7,118 nt of DNA from Hyphomonadaceae bacterium (GCA_025458365.1 JALOSP010000069.1:1-7118), one strand, 5' to 3'; positions 1 through 6,250 are shown, counted from the first letter of the stretch. Program-made: numbers and translations. The notes: generated by a model not told the origin, from the letters alone.

Positions 1-1
1 C

Positions 2-697
2 TATTCGCTGAACCGGGGCCTCAAGCAGATCATGACCGGCCTTCAGTATGCGTTCCGCAAGCAGGGTCTGGGGCGGGAGAACTTCCTGGAATCCGGTGGC
101 TTTGCCCGCTCGCGCGAGGGGCTGGACCGGCCTGATCTGCAGTTCCACTTCGTCAATGCGGTGATGCAGGACCACGGCAAGGTCACACCGACGCAGGATG
201 GATACACATTGCACATCTGCCAGCTGCGACCCGAAAGCCGTGGCGCAATCAGTCTGGCCAATCGCGACCCGTTTGCAGCCCCGAAGATCGATCCTAACTA
301 TCTGGCCACCGAAGAAGACCGGCGCGCCCTGCGCGAAGGCATCCGGATGGCCCGCAGGATCTTTGCCGCAGACGCGCTGGCGCCGTACCGCGCCGGGGAA
401 TTCAAGCCAGGTGCTGCGGTCCAGAGCGATGAGGATCTGGACAGCTATATCCGTGCCACTGCCGAGACCATCTATCATCCAGTGGGCACCTGCCGGATGG
501 GCACCGATGAGGCTTCAGTGCTGGATGGGGAATTGAAAGTCCGTGGCGTGTCGGGTCTGCGCGTGGTCGATGCCTCGGTGATGCCGACCCTGATTGGTGG
601 CAACACCAATGCGCCGACCATGATGATCGCCGAGAAGGCCGCCGACATGATCCTGGGCAGGCCCGCGCCAGCCCGACTGGACGTGGAGATCGTGTGA
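2..697 (+). CDS. GMC-family FAD oxidoreductase, choline dehydrogenase-like (3' part only)
   Basis: This is the C-terminal portion (about 231 codons) of a glucose-methanol-choline flavoprotein; the frame is open from base 2, so the FAD-binding N-terminal half lies before the window. The family oxidises an alcohol to an aldehyde or acid using FAD. The C-terminal substrate domain is clear: a GGFARS motif near 100-117, an RPESRGAISL segment near 226-255, then the active-site motif YHPVGTCRMG (about 472-501) with its catalytic His, LRVVDASVMP, and the conserved Asn region GGNTNAPT (about 595-618). The layout resembles bacterial choline dehydrogenase (BetA), but GMC enzymes with this C-terminus act on many alcohols, so the substrate is open. 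The stop codon overlaps the next start by four bases (GTGA, 694-697). It is the first visible gene of a four-gene operon; its position with nucleoside-degrading genes argues against simple choline metabolism. Confidence 0.93.
   Translation, partial: YSLNRGLKQIMTGLQYAFRKQGLGRENFLESGGFARSREGLDRPDLQFHFVNAVMQDHGKVTPTQDGYTLHICQLRPESRGAISLANRDPFAAPKIDPNYLATEEDRRALREGIRMARRIFAADALAPYRAGEFKPGAAVQSDEDLDSYIRATAETIYHPVGTCRMGTDEASVLDGELKVRGVSGLRVVDASVMPTLIGGNTNAPTMMIAEKAADMILGRPAPARLDVEIV
685..688 (+). promoter_or_regulatory. Ribosome binding site for the GTG-started nucleoside hydrolase
   Basis: GGAG lies inside the end of the oxidoreductase gene, five bases before the GTG at 694. It supports this GTG as the start. 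The first downstream ATG in this frame would remove the N-terminal DxDxxxDD calcium-binding motif. Confidence 0.6.
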
Positions 698-1620
698 ACC
701 CGATCCCGCTGATCATCGATTGCGATCCCGGTGTCGATGATGCCGTGGCGCTATTGCTGGCGCTGGCCTCGCCCGAACTGGATGTGCAGGCGATCACCAC
801 GGTGGCAGGCAATGTGGGTGGTGACCTCACCGCGCGCAACGCCTGCTGGATGGCCCAGATCGCCGGGCGCCACGATGTGCCTGTGTATCCCGGGGCGACC
901 CGTCCGATGCGGCGAGAGCTGGTCGATGCCGCCTATGTGCATGGCCCAAGCGGATTGGGCGATCTGCCAGTCGGGGTTCCCACGGTCAGGCTGCAGGACG
1001 CCCATGCGATCGACTGGATCGAACAGGCATTGCGCGCCGCAGAGCCGGGGGAATTGACCTTCGCGCTGCTCGGCCCGATGACCAATCTGGCCCATGTCCT
1101 GCAGGCCCATCCTGACCTGACCGGGAAGATCGACCGGATCGTGGCCATGGGCGGGGCGGGGCCGGGCAAGGGCAACATCACAGGCAATGCCGAATACAAT
1201 ATCTGGGCCGATCCCGATGCCGCTGAGGTTGTGCTGGACTCCGGGGCCCCGGTTCTGCTGATCGGGTTGGATGCCACCCATGAGGTGCGCTCCACCGCTG
1301 CCCGCACGGCCCGGATCGCGGCCATCCCCGGCGAACGGGCCCGCGCCTGCACAACGCTTCTGGAGTTTGCCAACCGGCTGGATGCGGACCAGCATCGGCG
1401 CGATGGTGCACCCCTCCATGATCCCTGCGTGATCGCCGCACTGCTGCGCCCCGATCTTGTGACGGCTGTCCCTGCCGGGATCACGGTCGGTACGGTGGAT
1501 GGAGCTGATCTGGGCGTGACTCATCTGGACCTGACATTGAGTGACAGCCTGACAGGTTGGGTCACCCATCTGGATGCCGACGGCCTGTTCGATCTTCTCG
1601 CAGACAGGCTGGCGCCATGA
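694..1620 (+). CDS. Nucleoside hydrolase (IunH/Rih family)
   Basis: The 308-residue product is predicted to hydrolyse the N-glycosidic bond of ribonucleosides, giving free base and ribose, probably in the cytoplasm because no signal peptide is present. Family signatures are complete: the N-terminal calcium/ribose motif DCDPGVDD (residues 9-16), Asn40 in VAGNVGG, a VHGPSGLG loop near 82-89, the ribose-binding NAEYNIW stretch (165-171), and the His-Asp pair in LHDPC (242-243). Length matches the usual 305-315 residues. Start is GTG, overlapping the upstream stop by four bases and preceded by GGAG. The gene overlaps the ribokinase by ATGA, so base release and ribose phosphorylation are coupled genetically. 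Sequence alone does not separate purine-, pyrimidine- or mixed-specificity members, so I give no symbol. Confidence 0.95.
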   Translation: MNPIPLIIDCDPGVDDAVALLLALASPELDVQAITTVAGNVGGDLTARNACWMAQIAGRHDVPVYPGATRPMRRELVDAAYVHGPSGLGDLPVGVPTVRLQDAHAIDWIEQALRAAEPGELTFALLGPMTNLAHVLQAHPDLTGKIDRIVAMGGAGPGKGNITGNAEYNIWADPDAAEVVLDSGAPVLLIGLDATHEVRSTAARTARIAAIPGERARACTTLLEFANRLDADQHRRDGAPLHDPCVIAALLRPDLVTAVPAGITVGTVDGADLGVTHLDLTLSDSLTGWVTHLDADGLFDLLADRLAP

Positions 1621-2471
1621 AGATCGCGGTTGTCGGCTCGGTCAATCTGGATATCGTGGCCAGTGTGGACAGGCTGCCGGTGGCCGGTGAAACCGTGTCC
1701 GGCCACAGTCTGGCCCACCATCCCGGCGGCAAGGGCGCCAATCAGGCACTGGCGGCCCGCAGGCTGGGGGCAGAGGTGCAATTGATCGCCCGGGTCGGCA
1801 GCGACGCGGCAGCCAAAGACGCTCTGGCCCTGTTACGGGCAGACGGCGTGGACCTGTCACGCTGCTTGCCGGTGGCAGGTATGCCCACTGGCGTTGCCTT
1901 GATCGGCGTCTCCGCCGATGGCGAGAACCAGATTATCGTGGTGCCCGGTGCGAATGCCGAACTGAAACCGGAGGACGTGACCGGGATCGAGGCTGACGCG
2001 CTGATCGTCCAGCTGGAAGTGCCGGTCGAAACGGTGGCGGCTGCGGTGGCAGGCTTCAAAGGGCTGGTGGTGGTCAATCTGGCTCCGGCGCAGTCCGTGC
2101 CCGATGCACTGATCGCGCGGGCCGATCTGATCGTGGTCAACAAAACCGAGGCCGCTTTCTTTGCTGGACGTCTGGAGCAGCACCCGACGGCCGAAATTGT
2201 GGTGACACTGGGAGGCGAGGGCGCGCGGCTGGCGCGTGGCGGAGCAGTGCTGGCGTCTGCTGCGCCGCCGAATGTCGAGGTTGTCGATACGACAGGCGCG
2301 GGCGACACGTTCGTCGCTGCACTCACTGTCGCCTGTCTCGAAGGCCGGCAGGCCGCCGCAAGGCTTGCCTTTGCCTGTGCCGCAGGTGCGCTGGCCACAA
2401 CCCGGCCCGGCGCCCAGCCGTCTTTCCCGTCGCGGGCCGAGGTCAATGCCATCCTGGGGAGCGCGCGATGA
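1617..2471 (+). CDS. rbsK: Ribokinase (PfkB family)
   Basis: The 284-residue protein is predicted to phosphorylate D-ribose with ATP to ribose-5-phosphate, feeding the pentose phosphate pathway. Visible signatures are the N-terminal GSVNLDIV strand (7-14) with PGETV-like context (VAGETV, 22-27), the PfkB signature GGKGANQA (37-44), NLAPAQ (154-159), NKTEA (175-179), VTLGGEGA (196-203), and the C-terminal anion-hole signature DTTGAGDTF (224-232) with the catalytic base Asp230. The tail RPGAQPSFPSR is typical of true ribokinases. It is somewhat shorter than the common 300-310 residues. The ATG at 1617 is chosen because it overlaps the previous stop (ATGA) and starts exactly at the conserved first beta strand; a longer in-frame start at 1557 would lie inside the hydrolase gene. 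A weak ACAGG sits about eight bases upstream. Its partner is the nucleoside hydrolase, which supplies ribose. Confidence 0.94.
   Translation: MKIAVVGSVNLDIVASVDRLPVAGETVSGHSLAHHPGGKGANQALAARRLGAEVQLIARVGSDAAAKDALALLRADGVDLSRCLPVAGMPTGVALIGVSADGENQIIVVPGANAELKPEDVTGIEADALIVQLEVPVETVAAAVAGFKGLVVVNLAPAQSVPDALIARADLIVVNKTEAAFFAGRLEQHPTAEIVVTLGGEGARLARGGAVLASAAPPNVEVVDTTGAGDTFVAALTVACLEGRQAAARLAFACAAGALATTRPGAQPSFPSRAEVNAILGSAR
2456..2461 (+). promoter_or_regulatory. Strong ribosome binding site for the dioxygenase gene
   Basis: GGGGAG is placed six bases before the ATG at 2468, inside the last codons of the ribokinase gene. It is the clearest Shine-Dalgarno in the operon and supports the ATGA-overlap start. 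Confidence 0.6.
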
Positions 2472-3394
2472 CGACTGTCGTCACCCTATCGCTGACAGAC
2501 TTCACCCAGGGCGATGCGATCCAGCGCGAAGCCTTCGAGACCGCCTTGCTGACAGGCCTGAAAGACTGCGGATTCATCATTCTCGCCGACCATGGCGTGC
2601 CGGTGGATTTGCTGGACCGGGCCTATGGACTGGCGGCAGACGTGTTTGCGCTGCCAGAGGAAGAAAAACGGAAGAGTGCCGGTGGCATGCGTGGTCATAC
2701 GCCGTTCGGCACCGAACATGCCAAAGGCTCATCCTTGCCAGACTTGAAGGAATTCTGGCAGGTTGGGCGTGACCTGCCAGACGATGCGCCGTTGGACCCG
2801 GTGTTTCCGCCCAATCTCTGGCCGCAAGCCCTGCCCGCGTTCCAGCCGGTGTTCTCGGAACTGTTTGCCGCATTGGAAGATACAGGACGGGTCTTGCTGC
2901 AGGCGCTGGCGCCAGGCCTCGGGCTTGAGCGCCATCATTTTGATCGCCTGATCGAGGGCGGACCGAGTTTGTTGCGCGTGTTGCACTATCCGCCCGTGGC
3001 GGACGATGTGGCGCCCGGTGCGGTGCGCGCTGCAGCGCACGAGGACATCAATTTCATCACGCTGCTGGTGGCAGCGCGCGGTGCCGGGCTGGAGCTGCTG
3101 GACCGGCACGGGCACTGGCTGCCGGTGGAGACCCCGCCCGGCAATCTGATCGTGGACAGTGGCGACATGCTGGCCCGCCTCACCAATGGCCTGATCCCGG
3201 CCACCACCCACCGGGTGGTCAATCCAGCGGGGCCGAATGTGGACCGCTATTCGATGCCTTTCTTCCTGCATCCGCGCAACGAAGTCTCGCTCGCCCCAAT
3301 CCCGTCCTGTCGGGGTGACGGGCCGCAATGGCCGGTGATGACGGCGGGCGAATATCTGCGCGAACGCCTGGGCGAGATCGGGATGGCGGGTTGA
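2468..3394 (+). CDS. Fe(II)/2-oxoglutarate dioxygenase, isopenicillin N synthase-like
   Basis: The 308-residue product has the two-part architecture of the plant/fungal-type non-haem iron dioxygenases: an N-terminal DIOX_N region (about 4-120, including CGFIILADHGVP at 34-45) and a C-terminal 2OG-Fe(II) double-stranded beta-helix (about 165-270). The iron triad is visible as H191 and D193 (AAHEDIN) and H248 (TTHRV), and the 2-oxoglutarate carboxylate anchor as R260-Y-S262. LLRVLHYPP (168-176) is typical of the bacterial branch. These enzymes couple decarboxylation of 2-oxoglutarate to hydroxylation or related oxidation of a small molecule. The family includes thymine 7-hydroxylase as well as ACC oxidase and IPNS, so the substrate cannot be read from motifs. 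As last gene of a nucleoside hydrolase-ribokinase operon, oxidation of a nucleobase or nucleoside is the best inference. It starts with an ATGA overlap and a good Shine-Dalgarno. Confidence 0.93.
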   Translation: MTTVVTLSLTDFTQGDAIQREAFETALLTGLKDCGFIILADHGVPVDLLDRAYGLAADVFALPEEEKRKSAGGMRGHTPFGTEHAKGSSLPDLKEFWQVGRDLPDDAPLDPVFPPNLWPQALPAFQPVFSELFAALEDTGRVLLQALAPGLGLERHHFDRLIEGGPSLLRVLHYPPVADDVAPGAVRAAAHEDINFITLLVAARGAGLELLDRHGHWLPVETPPGNLIVDSGDMLARLTNGLIPATTHRVVNPAGPNVDRYSMPFFLHPRNEVSLAPIPSCRGDGPQWPVMTAGEYLRERLGEIGMAG

Positions 3395-3462
3395 CCCTTC
3401 TCCTCCCCCGTATCACGGGGGAGGCGGCAGCGCAGCTGACGGAGGGGGCTGACCGGGCAAGG
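3395..3462 (+). repeat. GC-rich palindromic intergenic element, copy 1
   Basis: The element starts right after the dioxygenase stop. It consists of a C-rich arm and its hairpin partner (3402-3424), followed by GCTGACGGAGGGGG and GGGCAAGG blocks. The same order of blocks appears in the opposite orientation about 20 bases further on (copy 2). This design is like the dispersed REP-type elements common in intergenic DNA of Caulobacter- and sphingomonad-like bacteria. That it is dispersed in this genome is an inference, since only two related copies are visible here. Confidence 0.55.
3402..3424. terminator. Perfect 9-bp hairpin between convergent operons
   Basis: CCTCCCCCG and CGGGGGAGG form a perfect 9-bp, very GC-rich stem around the 5-base loop TATCA, eight bases past the dioxygenase stop. 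It is well placed to end or protect the plus-strand transcript. No T-tract follows on either strand, so it is not a canonical intrinsic terminator; it may only stabilise 3' ends or be part of the repeat element. Confidence 0.4.
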
Positions 3463-3479
3463 CACAGTGTCTGTCGGCT

Positions 3480-3552
3480 TGGCCCATTGCCCACTCACCC
3501 CCATCCCCGCAGCGAGCGGCGGTACTTCCCGCTTGAAACGGGGGAAGAAAGT
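3480..3552 (-). repeat. GC-rich palindromic intergenic element, copy 2 (inverted)
   Basis: Read on the minus strand it runs CTTTCTTCCCCCG, TTTCAAG, CGGGAAG, then GCTGCGGGGATGGGGG and GGGCAATGG. It matches copy 1 block by block but with several substitutions and small indels. Its hairpin is imperfect. Together the two copies form a large inverted pair filling almost the whole convergent spacer. Confidence 0.5.
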
Positions 3553-3562
3553 CCGACAATAC

Positions 3563-4423
3563 CTACCGATTACACCCCGGCCAGCCTGCAGCACGCTCGG
3601 CCTGGATGAAGGACAGCATGTCGTTGAAGGTTGGTGCTGCCGCGCGGATCACCGGCGAGATCGCCCCGATGATCAGGGTGTGGTTCACGCCGGGATAAAG
3701 CTTCACCTCGGCCCGGTTGCCGGCTGCGGTCAAAGCGGTTGCATACTCGGTGGAACGCTCCGGCAGCACGGTTGTGTCGGCGGTGCCGTGCAGCAGCAGC
3801 GACGGGGGGCGGGCGCCAGTGGCGAAGTTGAGCGGGCGGGCAGCCTCCAGCCGGTCTGGCGGGAAGATCGCGCGGAACTCGGGCGCCACGGGTGTGAAGG
3901 TGTAAGGCCCCGCCACACCGATCATGCCGCTGGTTGCGCTGCAGATGTCGGTGCCGACGGCGGCCAGATAACGCGGATCGCCAGCCAGAAGCGCGGCGAT
4001 CTGGGCGCCTGCCGAATGCCCGGCAATCAGCATCGGACGGTCACCAGCGACCTCACGCTTGATGTGGGCCACCGCCAGCGCCGCATCGTCCATGAAGTCA
4101 GGGAAGATCACATCTGGAAAGAGCCGGTAATTGACCAGCACAGCCTGCACCCCGGCCTGCGCAAAAGCGGCGCCGACAAATCGGTATTGCTCTTTGACGC
4201 CGTGTTGCCAGCTGCCGCCATGGATGAACAGCAAGACCGGCGTGTCAGGCGTCAGGGTATGCGGCGTGTACACGTCATAGCGATGGCGTGGCAGTGGGCC
4301 ATAGGCCAGATCGGTCTGCACCACCCCCGCGTCGCGTGCGGCGGCATTCAGCAATTCGGGCCCCCGACAGGCCCCGGTCAGCGCCGTGGCCAGCGCGGCA
4401 AAAGCAAACAGAAAACGACGCAT
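3563..4423 (-). CDS. Exported alpha/beta-hydrolase (esterase-like), possible lipoprotein
   Basis: The 286-residue protein has an N-terminal signal (RR then a hydrophobic run 4-16) ending at Cys19 in LTGAC. This could be a lipobox, but Thr at -3 is not canonical, so plain export is also possible. The mature part is a BD-FAE/carboxylesterase-type alpha/beta-hydrolase: oxyanion motif HGGSW (68-72), nucleophile elbow GHSAG with Ser137, an acid in HGTAD (Asp216), and His248 in GVNHT. The triad is complete, so it should be an active esterase or amidase; related proteins include lipases and arylformamidase-like enzymes, and the substrate is unknown. The start ATG shares one base with the aminotransferase stop (TGATG), and no strong Shine-Dalgarno is seen, suggesting translational coupling. 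It is the downstream gene of a two-gene minus-strand operon. Periplasmic location contrasts with the cytoplasmic aminotransferase. Confidence 0.9.
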   Translation of the reverse strand: MRRFLFAFAALATALTGACRGPELLNAAARDAGVVQTDLAYGPLPRHRYDVYTPHTLTPDTPVLLFIHGGSWQHGVKEQYRFVGAAFAQAGVQAVLVNYRLFPDVIFPDFMDDAALAVAHIKREVAGDRPMLIAGHSAGAQIAALLAGDPRYLAAVGTDICSATSGMIGVAGPYTFTPVAPEFRAIFPPDRLEAARPLNFATGARPPSLLLHGTADTTVLPERSTEYATALTAAGNRAEVKLYPGVNHTLIIGAISPVIRAAAPTFNDMLSFIQAERAAGWPGCNR

Positions 4424-5745
4424 CAGTGGACTTTCAGCAAGGCGGCGCGGATCGTGGCGACCAGCTGGTCGATCTGGTCTGGCGCAATGATCAGGGGTGG
4501 CGAAAGCGCGATGATGTCACCCGTGACACGGATCAGGCATCCCTGCCGCCAGACCTCGGTGAACACATCATAGCCTCGGGCACCCACCACGCCATCGCGT
4601 GGGTTCAGCTCGATCCCGCCGATCAGGCCCAGATTGCGGATATCGGCGACATGCGGCAGATCAGCCAGGCTGTGCAGGGAAGATTCCCAATGGGCCGTGA
4701 CCTCGCTCGCGCGGCTCCAAAGACCGTCGCGGTCCATGATGTCCATGGTAGCGAGCCCTGCTGCACAGGCAGCCGGGTGGCCCGAACAGGTATAGCCGTG
4801 AAACAGCTCGATCAGGTTTTCGGGCCCATGCATGAAAGCCTGATGCACGCCCGCGCTGGCGAAGACCGCGCCCATCGGCATGGCGCCATTGGTGATGCCC
4901 TTGGCGGTGGTGAACAGGTCTGGCAGCACATCCAGCGCCTGTGACGCGAATGGCGCCCCCAGACGGCCAAATCCGGTGATCACCTCGTCAAAGATCAACA
5001 GGCAGCCGACCCGGTCACACGCCGCCCTCAATTCGGCAAGATAACCGACCGGCGGCGGCAAAACCCCGGTGGACCCCGCCACCGGCTCCACAATCACCGC
5101 AGCAATGGTCTCAGGCCCATGCAAGGCAGCGATCCGGTCAAGCTCGCGCGCCAGATGGGCGCCGTGCGGTGGCATCCCGCGCGCAAACCGATTGCCGTCG
5201 AGCCCGTGCGTGTGCGGCAGATGGTCGGTCCCCGGCAGGCCGGGGCCAAACACGCGGCGATTGTTGACGATGCCGCCGACCGAGATGCCGCCGAAATTCG
5301 TGCCGTGATAGCCCCGCTCGCGCCCGATCAGCCGGGTCCGGCGATAATCACCGCGCGCGTGATGGTAGGCGAGCGCGATCTTCAGCGCGGTCTCGACACT
5401 TTCCGAACCGGAATTGGTGAAGAACACATGGTCAAACCCGTCTGGCGCGTAGCTGGCCAGGCGGGTGGCGAACTCGAATGCCAGAGGATGGCCCATCTGG
5501 AAGGTGGGTGCATAATCCAATTCGCGCAATTGCCGCCCGACGGCCTCGGCGATTTCAGGATGCCCATGCCCGGCATTGACCGCCCACAGCCCTGCCGTGC
5601 CATCGAGAATCTCGCGATCATCGGCGCTGCGATAGTGCATGCCGCTGGCCGACACCAGCATGCGCGGATCGGCCTTGAACTGCCGGTTGGCAGTAAACGG
5701 CATCCAGAAGGCGGCAAGGTCGGGCTGGTTGGTGCGGTGCTGCAT
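4423..5745 (-). CDS. Class III aminotransferase, omega-amino acid (beta-alanine):pyruvate type
   Basis: The 440-residue PLP enzyme is predicted to transfer the amino group from an omega-amino acid to pyruvate, giving a semialdehyde and alanine. The N-terminal FWMPFTANRQFKADPRM segment (13-29) is characteristic of the beta-alanine/omega-amino acid:pyruvate subgroup. Other motifs are TNSGSES phosphate loop (110-116), RGYHG with the PLP-stacking aromatic (144-148), DEVITGFGR (253-261) with the pyridine-nitrogen Asp253, the Schiff-base Lys282 in TAKGITNGA, HGYTCSGHP (316-324) and IRVTGD (405-410). Length fits the family (about 440-450). The frame stays open 57 codons further upstream to a GTG at 5916, but ATG at 5745 is chosen because it matches the family N-terminus and the extension is low-complexity and crosses a palindrome. 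The Shine-Dalgarno is weak. It is the first gene of an operon with the esterase. Beta-alanine and 3-aminoisobutyrate are products of pyrimidine breakdown, a possible link to the plus-strand operon; amine or GABA substrates are alternatives. Confidence 0.92.
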   Translation of the reverse strand: MQHRTNQPDLAAFWMPFTANRQFKADPRMLVSASGMHYRSADDREILDGTAGLWAVNAGHGHPEIAEAVGRQLRELDYAPTFQMGHPLAFEFATRLASYAPDGFDHVFFTNSGSESVETALKIALAYHHARGDYRRTRLIGRERGYHGTNFGGISVGGIVNNRRVFGPGLPGTDHLPHTHGLDGNRFARGMPPHGAHLARELDRIAALHGPETIAAVIVEPVAGSTGVLPPPVGYLAELRAACDRVGCLLIFDEVITGFGRLGAPFASQALDVLPDLFTTAKGITNGAMPMGAVFASAGVHQAFMHGPENLIELFHGYTCSGHPAACAAGLATMDIMDRDGLWSRASEVTAHWESSLHSLADLPHVADIRNLGLIGGIELNPRDGVVGARGYDVFTEVWRQGCLIRVTGDIIALSPPLIIAPDQIDQLVATIRAALLKVH

Positions 5746-5757
5746 GGTGCCAGAGGC

Positions 5758-5798
5758 TAGTGCGCATTTCGTTTCCATGGAAGCGAAGTTACGCACTA
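5758..5798. promoter_or_regulatory. Palindromic candidate operator upstream of the aminotransferase
   Basis: A 20-bp near-perfect palindrome at 5768-5787 (core TTCCATGGAA, flanked by TTCG and CGAA, one mismatched pair) is enclosed by a second inverted repeat, TAGTGCG at 5758-5764 and CGCACTA at 5792-5798. The outer pair is offset from the inner by half a base step because of a one-base length difference. The block ends 13 bases before the aminotransferase ATG, where a repressor would block transcription. A further small palindrome, TTTCGAAA (5802-5809), follows. The region is less GC-rich than its surroundings. No confident -35/-10 pair could be assigned, and the regulator is unknown. Confidence 0.5.
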
Positions 5799-5879
5799 AC
5801 CTTTCGAAACTGACCCAGGCCGGGGAGCCAGACGGGGCAAGACGTGCTGATGGCCAAGCACCCGCCGCAGCACGCTGCG

Positions 5880-6059
5880 TCAGCAGATGCGTGGCAGTGG
5901 CTCGCCTGCCCGCCACTCCACCAGTCTCGTGCCGCCAAAGCCCGTGGTGGCTTGCACCATCCGTCGCGAGTCCTCGACAGCCTGGCCGATGATGGCCACG
6001 CCTGATCCCAAGGCGCTCGCCTGCAAGGCTTCGAGGGTGACGTGACCCCCGATGCTCAT
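5880..6059 (-). CDS. Small hypothetical reading frame (59 aa), possibly the end of a decayed gene
   Basis: An ATG-started 59-residue frame reads MSIGGHVTLE, then a hydrophobic GSGVAIIG stretch (18-25), a charged AVEDSRRM segment (27-34), and ends in PLPRIC. The mixture of hydrophobic and charged residues looks more protein-like than the other frames here, but I do not recognise it. Its ATG overlaps the stop of the preceding frame by ATGA (6056-6059). No good Shine-Dalgarno is present. It could be a small protein, the C-terminal remnant of a degraded gene, or chance; the same DNA is also open in the aminotransferase frame. Confidence 0.25.
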   Translation of the reverse strand: MSIGGHVTLEALQASALGSGVAIIGQAVEDSRRMVQATTGFGGTRLVEWRAGEPLPRIC

Positions 6060-6226
6060 CCAGCCAGAACGAGAGTCCGAGGGTTGTTTTGAAGTGCCCC
6101 GGTTTTTCGGGCCAGGCGAGGGTAGAGTTTCCCGGCCTGTTCGTCAGTCACGACAAACGCGATGTGAGATGCCTGGCTGACGCCGTAGTGCCGGTGGCCC
6201 TGTCCTGCCTGTGGCAGTTTCGGGCA
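6056..6226 (-). pseudogene. Possible gene remnant, frame open for 56 codons without a start codon
   Basis: After an in-frame TGA at 6227-6229 this frame runs 56 codons to a TGA that overlaps the next ATG. It includes plausible protein text such as SQASHIAFVVTDEQAG (18-32 region) and KLYPRLARKTGALQNN, but has no ATG; the only alternative start is a GTG about halfway. A one-base slip near 6058 would join it to the following 59-residue frame into about 115 residues. I read this as weak evidence for a decayed gene, with chance open reading as the main alternative. It is in the same frame as mutM, two stop codons downstream. Confidence 0.2.
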
Positions 6227-6250
6227 TCAACGCAAGGGCATGAAACTGCC
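6213..6250. repeat. 9-bp perfect inverted repeat downstream of mutM
   Basis: GGCAGTTTC (6213-6221) and GAAACTGCC (6242-6250) are perfect inverted repeats around a 20-base loop that contains GGGCAT twice. The stem begins about 19 bases past the mutM stop, so it could form at the 3' end of that transcript. No T-tract follows on the minus strand, so a terminator role is only a possibility. Confidence 0.55.

Noticed and set aside
751..1569. Minus-strand open frame (272 codons) opposite the nucleoside hydrolase
   Set aside because: It is antisense to a gene with all family signatures, and the translated product has no family features.
1742..2452. Minus-strand open frame (236 codons) opposite the ribokinase
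   Set aside because: Its Ala/Ser/Thr-rich product mirrors the codon bias of the ribokinase gene; no domain is visible.
3402..3424. Canonical Rho-independent terminator
   Set aside because: The stem is perfect but there is no T-tract on either side, so it is listed only as a hairpin with possible terminator function.
3467..4573. Long plus-strand open frame (368 codons) opposite the esterase and the aminotransferase end
   Set aside because: It lies antisense to two genes with complete catalytic motifs, has a composition-driven sequence rich in Arg, Gly and Gln, and no recognisable domain. High GC makes such shadow frames common.
5119..5760. Plus-strand open frame (213 codons) opposite the aminotransferase
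   Set aside because: It is a shadow of the aminotransferase, which carries the PLP lysine and the other class III motifs.
5746..5916. 57-codon N-terminal extension of the aminotransferase from a GTG
   Set aside because: Family members start about 10-20 residues before the WMPFTANR motif, matching the ATG at 5745; the extension is low-complexity and runs through the palindrome.
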